Below are positions 32,423-39,079 of a stretch of 39,079 nt of DNA, in pieces (within the stretch, counting starts at the first letter, position 1; the number at the start of each line of letters is the position of its first letter). The notes beneath the pieces were generated by a model. The model saw nothing but the letters and a program-made list of their open reading frames with translations. It had not been told where the DNA came from and made no database searches. The DNA comes from Candidatus Paraburkholderia schumanniana (GTDB taxonomy: Bacteria; Pseudomonadota; Gammaproteobacteria; Burkholderiales; Burkholderiaceae). Location of the stretch: contig LFJH01000004.1 in the NCBI GenBank assembly GCA_001189335.2, positions 1-39,079 on the forward strand, given 5' to 3'. Made by a program: the position numbers and the translations under genes.

Positions 32423-33325
32423 TCAGGCAGCCGGAGTGGGTATTTCCATGCTTCTGCGCAATTTGCTTAGGATGCCTTCGAGCGAATCGAGATTGCCGAA
32501 GTCGATGGTCACCTTGCCGCGCCCTCTTCCGCCGAGCTTGATCTTTACGTTCGCCGACAGCAGATCCGACAGCTCTTCTTCCAGACGGCGGGTGTCACGG
32601 CCACCATCGTTCGCAGCGCGCGCTTTGGTGGCGGGTGCTTCCTTGGTCGTCGCAGCCACGAGGCGTTCGGTTTCACGCACGGACAAGCGACGATTGACGA
32701 CGTGATTGGCCAACTGGATCTGCGTGGCGGCATCGACTGCGAGCAGCGCCCGAGCGTGGCCCATGTCGAGATCGCCGGCGAGGAGCATCGTCTGAACGGG
32801 CGTGGCGAGATTCAGAAGACGCAGGAGATTCGACACTGCGCTCCGCGAGCGCCCGACCGACTCGGCGGCCTGCTCATGCGTAAAGCGAAACTCGTCGAGC
32901 AAACGCTGAATGCCCTGCGCCTCTTCCAACGGATTCAGATCCTCGCGCTGGATGTTTTCGATCAGCGCCATCGCGGCGGCGGCCTGATCCGGCACGTTTT
33001 TTACGAGGACCGGAACTTCGTCGAGGCCGGCCAGACGTGCTGCACGGAAACGCCGCTCGCCCGCGATGATCTCATAGTGATCGTCACCGACCGAGCGCAC
33101 GAGAATGGGTTGCATCAGCCCTTGCGCGCGGATGCTGGCGGCGAGTTCCTGTAGCGCGCCCTCGTCCATCCGGGTGCGCGGCTGATATTTGCCGGCCTGC
33201 AATTTGTCGAGTGGCAGCACGGAGGGCGCGCCTTCACCGCGCACCGTTTCAGTAATGTCGACGCTGCCGCCCAGCAATGCATCCAGGCCTCGTCCCAAAC
33301 CCTTCTTCTTCATTACTGCGCTCAT
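32423..33325 (-). CDS. parB: Chromosome partitioning protein ParB
   Basis: The 300-residue product from ATG 33325 begins MSAVMKKKGLGRGLDALLGG, the N-terminal ParA-activating segment. The CTPase/N-domain follows with GKYQPRTRMDE, ELAASIRAQGLMQPILVR and the CTP motif GERRFRAARLAGL, plus ALIENIQREDLNPLEEAQGI. The helix-turn-helix FTHEQAAESVGRSRSAVSNL reads parS, and the C-terminal dimerisation helix ends KLRRSMEIPTPAA. ParB loads at parS as a sliding clamp and organises the origin region. GGAGG lies 6-7 bp before this start, so it is preferred to an upstream GTG-type extension. The gene is intact, and perfect parS sites lie 2-4 kb away. Confidence 0.96.
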   Translation of the reverse strand: MSAVMKKKGLGRGLDALLGGSVDITETVRGEGAPSVLPLDKLQAGKYQPRTRMDEGALQELAASIRAQGLMQPILVRSVGDDHYEIIAGERRFRAARLAGLDEVPVLVKNVPDQAAAAMALIENIQREDLNPLEEAQGIQRLLDEFRFTHEQAAESVGRSRSAVSNLLRLLNLATPVQTMLLAGDLDMGHARALLAVDAATQIQLANHVVNRRLSVRETERLVAATTKEAPATKARAANDGGRDTRRLEEELSDLLSANVKIKLGGRGRGKVTIDFGNLDSLEGILSKLRRSMEIPTPAA

Positions 33326-33370
33326 TTCGGTTCCTCCGTCGGCGTTCTCCGCCACATCGAGTCGGTTTGC

Positions 33371-34150
33371 TTAGTTCACGTTGAGCGCGCGCACGCGCTC
33401 GATCATTTCATTGCCGAACTGGATATACGCCTGCGCACCACGCGACGCCTTGTCGAACACGACGCCGGGCAATCCGTAACTCGGCGCCTCGGCAAGACGC
33501 ACATTGCGTGGAATCATGACATCGAACAATTTGCTGCCGAAGTGTTCCTTCAACTGATCGGACACTTGTTGCTGCAGCGTGATCCGCGGATCGAACATCA
33601 CGCGCAATAGTCCAATGACCTTCAGGTCGCGATTCAGGTTCGCATGGACCTGCTTGATGGTGTTCACGAGATCCGACAGACCTTCCAGGGCAAAGTATTC
33701 GCACTGCATCGGAATCACAACGCCATGCGCCGCGCACAGCGCGTTGAGCGTCAGCAGCGAAAGCGCCGGTGGACAATCAATCAGCACAAAGTCATAGTCA
33801 TCGACTACCTCGGCGATTGCACCGCGCAGAATGCGCTCGCGATTCTCCATGTCCACGAGCTCGACCTCCGCGCCCGCGAGTTCGCGATTTGCCGGCAGGA
33901 CGTCGTAATTGACGGCGGCCGGACGCGTGCGCGCTTCGCGCAATGTGACGCCATCGACGAGCACTTCATAGACCGTGTTTTCGCACGCGGCCTTGTCGAC
34001 GCCGCTGCCCATCGTGGCATTGCCCTGCGGATCCAGATCGATCAGCAATACGCGCTGTTCGAGCCCTGCGAGGCTCGCCGCGAGATTGACCGCTGTCGTG
34101 GTCTTTCCAACGCCGCCCTTCTGATTTGCGACGCAGAAGATTTTTGCCAT
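33371..34150 (-). CDS. parA: Chromosome partitioning ATPase ParA (Soj)
   Basis: The 259-residue protein starts MAKIFCVANQKGGVGKTTTA, with the deviant Walker A (KGGVGKTTT). It continues VLLIDLDPQGNATMGSGVD (A' motif) and DFVLIDCPPALSLLTLNAL (Walker B). The ATP-bound dimer coats the nucleoid and, with ParB-parS, moves the origin. The short form without an N-terminal DNA-binding domain is the chromosomal type (Soj). It is intact, 45 bp upstream of parB, and precedes it on the same strand. Confidence 0.96.
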   Translation of the reverse strand: MAKIFCVANQKGGVGKTTTAVNLAASLAGLEQRVLLIDLDPQGNATMGSGVDKAACENTVYEVLVDGVTLREARTRPAAVNYDVLPANRELAGAEVELVDMENRERILRGAIAEVVDDYDFVLIDCPPALSLLTLNALCAAHGVVIPMQCEYFALEGLSDLVNTIKQVHANLNRDLKVIGLLRVMFDPRITLQQQVSDQLKEHFGSKLFDVMIPRNVRLAEAPSYGLPGVVFDKASRGAQAYIQFGNEMIERVRALNVN

Positions 34151-34227
34151 CGTTTAGCGTCCTCGTTTTCTCGCTGTCAGAAGATCAGCGTGCCTGGAAT
34201 GCCGGATTAAAACGGTGCGGCGGACCG

Positions 34228-34893
34228 TCATTCTGGACCGACGGCAATCTCGACGAGATGCCGCTCGGCGTCAAGCATTGGAACGTTCAGGCGCTCGATA
34301 CCAAGCACCGTGGCGCCTTCAGGCAGACGCGCGACTTCGGCATCGGGCTTCACGCCTTTCATCGCCAAAAGCCGTCCGTCGACGGCGACCAGATGACGCG
34401 AAAGTGTAACGAAATCGGAGAGCTCTGCGAATGCGCGCGACACAATTACGTCGAATTTTTCCGGCACTTCGATACCCGGACGTAAACTTTCGACGCGCCC
34501 CGTCACGACTGACAGATTGCTCAGACCCAACTGAGCCTTAGCCTGCGACTGAAATGCGGTTTTTTTGTGGACGATGTCGTTCAAGGTGATACGCAACGCG
34601 GGGAGCACGATCGCCAGCACGATGCCCGGTAGTCCGCCGCCGGAGCCGACATCCAGCGCCGTCGACGGATTACGCGCGGATACCGCCGGCACGATGGCGA
34701 GTGAATCCAGAATGTGCTGAATCATCATCTGCTGCGGATCGCGGATCGCAGTCAGGTTGTAGACGGAGTTCCACTTGCCGAGCAACGTGACGTAATCGAG
34801 CAGCTTTTGCTTCTGAGAAGACGACAGCGCAAGGCCGAGTTCGGCGACGCCCTTGTCGAGCGTCGTCGCCAGGGATGGGTTGCGCTCCGTCAT
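34228..34893 (-). CDS. rsmG: 16S rRNA (guanine527-N7)-methyltransferase RsmG
   Basis: The 221-residue enzyme methylates G527 of 16S rRNA, with S-adenosylmethionine as donor. Visible motifs are [18 protein letters not shown], the SAM-binding [31 protein letters not shown], and [15 protein letters not shown]. Its start ATG overlaps the mnmG stop in ATGA (34890-34893), so translation is coupled. The order mnmG-rsmG-parA-parB is a classical origin-proximal operon. The gene is intact. Confidence 0.95.
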   Translation of the reverse strand: MTERNPSLATTLDKGVAELGLALSSSQKQKLLDYVTLLGKWNSVYNLTAIRDPQQMMIQHILDSLAIVPAVSARNPSTALDVGSGGGLPGIVLAIVLPALRITLNDIVHKKTAFQSQAKAQLGLSNLSVVTGRVESLRPGIEVPEKFDVIVSRAFAELSDFVTLSRHLVAVDGRLLAMKGVKPDAEVARLPEGATVLGIERLNVPMLDAERHLVEIAVGPE

Positions 34894-36854
34894 TGAACCG
34901 CCGTCGTGTTGCCTGCTGAGGAATCGCCATCCGCAGACCCGCGGCCCCGGCGGCCGGCTCCGCGTTTCAGGTGAACCATCAGAAGGGAAATCGCGGCGGG
35001 CGTGATACCGGAGATGCGCGACGCCTGACCGATCGTTTCAGGGCGGTGCTGCATTAGCTTCTGACGTGCCTCGAACGACAGCCCACGGACTTCGTTATAG
35101 TCGATTCCCTCGGGCAGGCACGTATTCTCCTGCGCGCCATTGCGCACGATTTCATCCGCCTGGCGGTCGATGTAACCCTGGTACTTCACGCCGATTTCGA
35201 TCTGCTCCTTGATCTGCGCCAGAAGCATCGGATCATCCGCGAGCGGCGCTTCGGGACCGCAAGTGCCGTCGCGGAGCGCGCAAATACCGTCATACGATAC
35301 ACCCGGACGACGCAGAAGATCCGCCAGACTGTATTCGTGGTCGATCGGTTTCCCAAGCAATGCAGTCGCTTCTTCCGCGGGCAACGTCTTGGGATTGACC
35401 CACGACGAGCGAAGGCGCTGTGTTTCACGTGAAACAGCATCGCGCTTGCGGCTGAATGCGTCCCAACGAACGTCGTCCACGACGCCCAGTTCGCGCCCGA
35501 TTTCCGTCAGGCGCATGTCCGCGTTGTCTTCGCGCAGTGAAAGGCGATATTCCGCCCGGCTCGTGAACATGCGATACGGCTCCGACACGCCACGTGTGAC
35601 GAGATCGTCGACGAGCACGCCCAGATAAGCCTGATGGCGACGCGGCGACCACCGGTCCTTCCCTTGCACCTGCAGCCCGGCGTTGATGCCGGCGAGAAGC
35701 CCCTGTGCGGCCGCCTCCTCATAGCCCGTTGTGCCGTTGATCTGCCCGGCGAAGAACAGTCTATTGATCGCCTTCGTCTCCAGTGATGCCTTCAGAGCAC
35801 GCGGGTCGAAGTAGTCGTATTCGATTGCATAGCCGGGACGCAGGATGTGCGCGTGCTCGAGACCGCGCATCGAGCGGACGAGATTCAACTGAACGTCGAA
35901 TGGAAGGCTCGTCGAAATGCTGTTCGGATAGAACTCATTCGTCGTCAGCCCTTCTGGCTCCAAAAAGATCTGATGCGCATCTTTCGAGGCAAACCGGTGA
36001 ATCTTGTCCTCGATCGATGGGCAATAGCGCGGCCCGACGCCTTCGATCACGCCCGTGTACATCGGCGAGCGGTCCAGGCCCGAGCGAATGATGTCGTGCG
36101 TCTGCTCGTTTGTATGCGTGACCCAGCATGGCATCTGGCGAGGATGCTGCTCGGCCCGCCCGAGGAAAGAGAAAACCGGAATCGGATCGAGGTCGCCCGG
36201 TTGTTCTTCCAGCTTCGAAAAGTCGATTGTGCGACCATCGATACGCGGCGGCGTGCCAGTCTTGAGGCGGCCCTGCGGCAGCTTCAGCTCTTTCAGGCGC
36301 GCCGACAGCGATGCAGCGGCCGGATCGCCCGCGCGTCCGCCCACGTAGTTATTCAGGCCCACGTGAATCTTGCCGTCGAGGAACGTGCCGGCCGTCAAAA
36401 CGACAGCGCGCGAGCGGAATTGCAGTCCGACCTGGGTCGCAGCGCCGACGACGCGGTCGCCTTCGACTATCAAGTCATCGACGGCCTGCTGGAACAGCCA
36501 CAGATTCGGCTGGTTTTCGAGACGATGACGGATGGCCTGCTTGTACAGCAGGCGGTCGGCCTGGGCGCGCGTCGCACGCACGGCCGGCCCCTTCGATGAG
36601 TTGAGAATGCGGAACTGAATGCCCGCCTCGTCCGTTGCGGCCGCCATGGCGCCGCCAAGCGCATCGACTTCCTTGACGAGATGGCCTTTGCCAATGCCGC
36701 CAATCGACGGATTGCAGCTCATCTGGCCGAGCGTCTCGATGTTGTGGGTCAAGAGTAGCGTTTTACAGCCCATCCGCGCGGAGGCGAGCGCGGCCTCGGT
36801 GCCTGCGTGACCGCCGCCAACGACGATCACATCGAATTCTGTGGGATAAAGCAT
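34890..36854 (-). CDS. mnmG: tRNA uridine-34 5-carboxymethylaminomethyl modification enzyme MnmG
   Basis: The 654-residue FAD protein works with MnmE to form cmnm5U34 in tRNAs reading split codon boxes. The N-terminal dinucleotide fold is [20 protein letters not shown], followed by family signatures [35 protein letters not shown], and [17 protein letters not shown]. The C-terminal MnmE-binding region closes with [20 protein letters not shown] and [18 protein letters not shown] 36854 ([13 protein letters not shown]) is the start; an open extension further upstream runs across a parS site and is not coding. One perfect parS lies inside the gene at 35421. The gene is intact. Confidence 0.96.
   Translation of the reverse strand: MLYPTEFDVIVVGGGHAGTEAALASARMGCKTLLLTHNIETLGQMSCNPSIGGIGKGHLVKEVDALGGAMAAATDEAGIQFRILNSSKGPAVRATRAQADRLLYKQAIRHRLENQPNLWLFQQAVDDLIVEGDRVVGAATQVGLQFRSRAVVLTAGTFLDGKIHVGLNNYVGGRAGDPAAASLSARLKELKLPQGRLKTGTPPRIDGRTIDFSKLEEQPGDLDPIPVFSFLGRAEQHPRQMPCWVTHTNEQTHDIIRSGLDRSPMYTGVIEGVGPRYCPSIEDKIHRFASKDAHQIFLEPEGLTTNEFYPNSISTSLPFDVQLNLVRSMRGLEHAHILRPGYAIEYDYFDPRALKASLETKAINRLFFAGQINGTTGYEEAAAQGLLAGINAGLQVQGKDRWSPRRHQAYLGVLVDDLVTRGVSEPYRMFTSRAEYRLSLREDNADMRLTEIGRELGVVDDVRWDAFSRKRDAVSRETQRLRSSWVNPKTLPAEEATALLGKPIDHEYSLADLLRRPGVSYDGICALRDGTCGPEAPLADDPMLLAQIKEQIEIGVKYQGYIDRQADEIVRNGAQENTCLPEGIDYNEVRGLSFEARQKLMQHRPETIGQASRISGITPAAISLLMVHLKRGAGRRGRGSADGDSSAGNTTAVQ
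35421..35436. promoter_or_regulatory. parS site inside mnmG
   Basis: TGTTTCACGTGAAACA is a perfect 16-bp palindrome identical to the universal chromosomal parS consensus. It is where ParB loads. It sits in coding sequence (encoding residues near [10 protein letters not shown]), as parS sites often do. Confidence 0.97.
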
Positions 36855-37010
36855 GGAGATCCCGTGTACGAACGACACGAACCTAAGAGGGAATAGCTTT
36901 GAATTATAACGGTTTCTTTCTCGCCTCGAATTCAGCCGATCGGCCAAGGGCGAAAAAATGGCGTGTTTCACGTGAAACACGCCATCGATAGGGCATTGGA
37001 ACTGTCGGGT
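36855..37010. other. Intergenic region mnmG-livF
   Basis: Apart from the parS site at 36964-36979, this region should hold the mnmG promoter; no clear boxes were picked. The end of the ancestral livF frame lies at its right border (stop near 37011). Confidence 0.4.
36964..36979. promoter_or_regulatory. parS site upstream of mnmG
   Basis: This is a second perfect TGTTTCACGTGAAACA, 110 bp upstream of the mnmG start and 1.5 kb from the first copy. ParB bound here could also influence mnmG transcription. Confidence 0.97.
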
Positions 37011-37778
37011 TTATGCGACTTTTTTGTCAAACCGAGATAGGTCTCGATGACTTGAGGGTCGTGCTGAAGCTCGTCCGCATTCCCTTCCAGAGCAAACTCA
37101 CCCCGTTTCCAGCACGTAGCCGTAGTCCGAGATTTGCAGCGCTGCGCGAGCGTTTTGCTCGATCAGAAGCGTCACCACGCCCGTCTGACGGAGCGCACTG
37201 ATGATGTGGAAAATCTCTTTAACGATCAGCGGCGCGAGGCCGAGACTCGGTTCGTCCAGCATGAGCAATTGCGGTTTGCCCATCAGCGCCCTCCCGACCG
37301 CGAGCATCTGCCGCTCGTCGCCCGACAAGGTTCCCGCTGCCTGCTTGCGACGCTCCTTGAGTCGGGGAAACAGTCGGAAGACGTGTTCGAGCTGATCGAG
37401 GTAATTCCGCTTACCCGCCCGCTTACGCCGATACGCTCCGAGCACAAGGTTGTCTTCCACTGTCATCGTCGCGAACAATTCGCGCTTCTCCGGCACCAGG
37501 CACATTCCACGTGAAACACGGCGTTCGATCGCCAGCGCGGACACGTCCTCGCTCAGATAGCGGACGATGCCCTTGGCGTGGCCCGTCTGCGGCAACGCAC
37601 CCATGATCGCGTTGAGCAGGGTCAATTTGCCCGCGCCGTTCGGTCCGATCACCGAAACGATCTGCCCTGCTCCCACGGTCAGCTTGCCATCATGCAGCGC
37701 TTCGACCTTGCCGTATCTCACGGATAAGCCTTCGACTTCCAGAATCAGACTTGTCACGGCGTTCGATTTCATCGTCAT
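37011..37778 (-). pseudogene. livF: Branched-chain amino acid ABC transporter ATPase LivF, degraded
   Basis: The ATG at 37778 opens a LivF sequence ([20 protein letters not shown]). The Walker A motif reads [14 protein letters not shown] instead of GKTT, so the magnesium-binding Thr is replaced by Leu. The signature reads [15 protein letters not shown] instead of LSGGERQ. Walker B ([15 protein letters not shown]) is normal. After [11 protein letters not shown] an extra G creates a TGA at 37098; removing it restores EFALEGNADELQHDPQVIET, then YLGL, to a stop near 37011. ATP binding and hydrolysis are therefore doubtful even apart from the truncation. Through a frameshift in livG this frame is fused to the upstream gene. 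Confidence 0.75.
37503..37518. promoter_or_regulatory. Degenerate parS-like sequence in livF
   Basis: CATTCCACGTGAAACA keeps the CACGTG core and the whole right half of parS but has three mismatches on the left. A weaker site exists at 38310-38325 (core TTTCACGTGAA). Either could be a decaying or low-affinity ParB site. Confidence 0.5.
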
Positions 37779-38819
37779 TATTCCACCCCGCCCAGATATG
37801 CTTCGAGCACTTGCCGGGTCCTTCTGGACGTCCTTCGGCAACCCCTCGGCGATCTTCGTACCAAATTCCATCACCACAAGGCGATCCGTCAGATTCATCA
37901 CGAAATCCATGTCGTGCTCGACGAGCAGAATGCTCATCCCCTCCGCCCGCAACCTTCTCAGCAGATCGGCAAGTTGCAACTTCTCCTGGTAGCGCAGACC
38001 CGCGGCAGGTTCGTCGAGCAATAGCAAGGTCGGATCGCAGCAGAGCGCGCGTGCGATTTCGAGAATTCGTTGCTGCCCGAGCGCGAGACTGCCCGCCTCG
38101 CTATAGATATGCTTCTCCAGACCGACGCGTTTGATCTGCTTCGCGGCTTCGGACATCCGCCGTGCTTCCTCCGGCGCATTCAGGCGCGCGATGCTGCGCC
38201 AGACACCTGTAGTGCCGCGCAGATGCGCGCCGATCGCAACGTTCCCTAATACCGTCATTCCCGGCAACATCTTGACGTGCTGGAACGTCCGCCCGATACC
38301 GCGCTTGACGATTTCACGTGAAGTCAGTTTCTCGATACGCTCGCCGTGGAAACTGATTGCGCCGCCTGTCGCCTGAAGCACGCCGGTAACGAGATTGAAT
38401 GTGGTGGACTTTCCCGCGCCGTTGGGCCCGATCAGACCGATGATCTCGCTGGCCTTCACCTCGAAGCTCACATCGTTCACGGCAACGAGTCCGCCGAACT
38501 GCTTCCGCGCCTTCTCGACGACCAGCAAGCGCTCGCCCGTCGCCGGTTTGCTGCGCTGCGGCAACGGCTCCTTATGGTCGGGCACATGCGCGCGTGGTCC
38601 ACGAGGAAAGATGCGTGCCACGAACGGCCAGACGCCCTGCCGCGCGTATTGCAGCAACAGCACCATCACGACGCCGAACACGATGATCTCGAAGTTGCCG
38701 TTCGCGCCGATCAGCTTGGGCAGCAGCGTCTGCAGATAGTCCTGCAGAACTGTGAGAATCATCGCGCCCAGAATCGCACCCCAGACGTGCGATACGCCAC
38801 CCACGACCGCCATGAACAA
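37778..38819 (-). pseudogene. Fused branched-chain amino acid permease/ATPase LivM-LivG, truncated and frameshifted
   Basis: The sequence begins inside the LivM permease ([39 protein letters not shown]). A linker follows, then LivG ([20 protein letters not shown]). LivG motifs look sound: Walker [29 protein letters not shown], signature [16 protein letters not shown], Walker [12 protein letters not shown] and EHDMDF. LivM-LivG fusions are normal in Burkholderia. Two faults are seen. The LivM N-terminal portion is missing: similarity stops at 38819. At the 3' end a frameshift near 37814 changes [10 protein letters not shown]-stop into [11 protein letters not shown], which reads through into livF in frame. 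The native overlap was TAATG. Confidence 0.75.
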
Positions 38820-39079
38820 GCATCTATGGTCCTCGTTTTTGCAACGTTGATATCGATGTTGTGGTTGGCTTGCGTGAATCTATTCGGCGTCTTGAAGGGG
38901 ATTCCTCCCTGCGCCACGATGAGAGTCGCACCCAACGAACCTCAGAACGACAGCGGCTTCAAATGAGCCCATTCTTGTTTCTGGTTCCTCGCTGGGTCGC
39001 TGTGCCGTTCACGTCATCAAATGTCAGCGGTCGCAAAACCAGTTGGTAGTTTTCCTACTGCTATGTGAAGTTCGCTATG
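38820..39079. other. Unidentified sequence replacing the livM 5' part
   Basis: LivM similarity ends sharply at 38819. The next 260 bp do not encode the expected LivM residues in any frame. On the plus strand, ATG 38826 opens 46 codons with one hydrophobic stretch ([20 protein letters not shown]) ending at 38966, but there is no RBS or known family. The junction suggests an insertion element end, deletion or inversion. The sequence leaves the window before it can be identified. Confidence 0.4.

Noticed and set aside
34890-36980. Longer MnmG starting upstream of 36854
   Set aside because: The extension would translate across the parS palindrome and AT-rich promoter [18 protein letters not shown] is the normal family start.

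Overview
The window looks like chromosome 1 of a Burkholderia sensu lato bacterium (Burkholderia/Paraburkholderia/Caballeronia). This is judged from high GC, protein sequence style, the order mnmG-rsmG-parA-parB next to atpIBEFHAGDC, and the neighbourhood hemE, priA and trifunctional putA. What stands out is the pattern of damage. Housekeeping genes are intact (priA, hemE, putA, all structural atp genes, parAB, rsmG, mnmG). Nearly every motility, signalling, transport or catabolic gene carries frameshifts or in-frame stops. This is the signature of ongoing genome erosion, as known from host-restricted Burkholderia such as leaf-nodule symbionts; that lifestyle is inferred, not shown.

Layout. 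1-420: 3' end of an IS5-family element abutting a possible IS481-type end. 516-1523: broken Rieske oxygenase. 1719-2823: broken membrane diguanylate cyclase. 2866-6302 (minus): flagellar regulators flhF-flhG-fliA, all inactivated. 6614-8304: broken thiamine-diphosphate enzyme. 8382-9196: intact PepSY-type periplasmic protein and cytochrome b561. 9239-10384 (minus): intact branched-chain amino acid binding protein. 10474-14409 (minus): putA. 14724-14879: small membrane protein. 14909-17170 (minus): priA. 17616-18713 (minus): hemE. 18908-19766: broken family-3 solute-binding protein. 19788-20732 (minus): broken alpha/beta hydrolase. 20733-21348: non-coding, with a terminator. 21349-23085 (minus): broken acyl-CoA synthetase.

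23438-31067 (minus): the complete F-type ATP synthase operon with a recognisable promoter and terminator. Only the accessory first gene, atpI, is damaged. 31268-32410: an ArsB/NhaD-type permease. 32423-34150: parB and parA. 34228-36854: rsmG and mnmG, with an ATGA overlap. Two perfect parS sites (35421 and 36964) and two degenerate copies lie in this stretch and just beyond it, marking the chromosomal centromere region. 37011-38819 (minus): a livMG-livF branched-chain amino acid transporter. A frameshift fuses livG to livF, livF has lost key ATPase residues, and livM is cut by an unknown junction at about 38820.

Together the intact genes serve energy conversion, heme synthesis, replication restart, chromosome segregation, tRNA/rRNA modification and proline use. 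The lost genes served motility, c-di-GMP signalling and uptake or breakdown of varied substrates. No clearly novel defence or biosynthetic system was seen. The most informative signals are the selective decay, the fused livGF frame, the amber-only nonsense pattern and the parS cluster.
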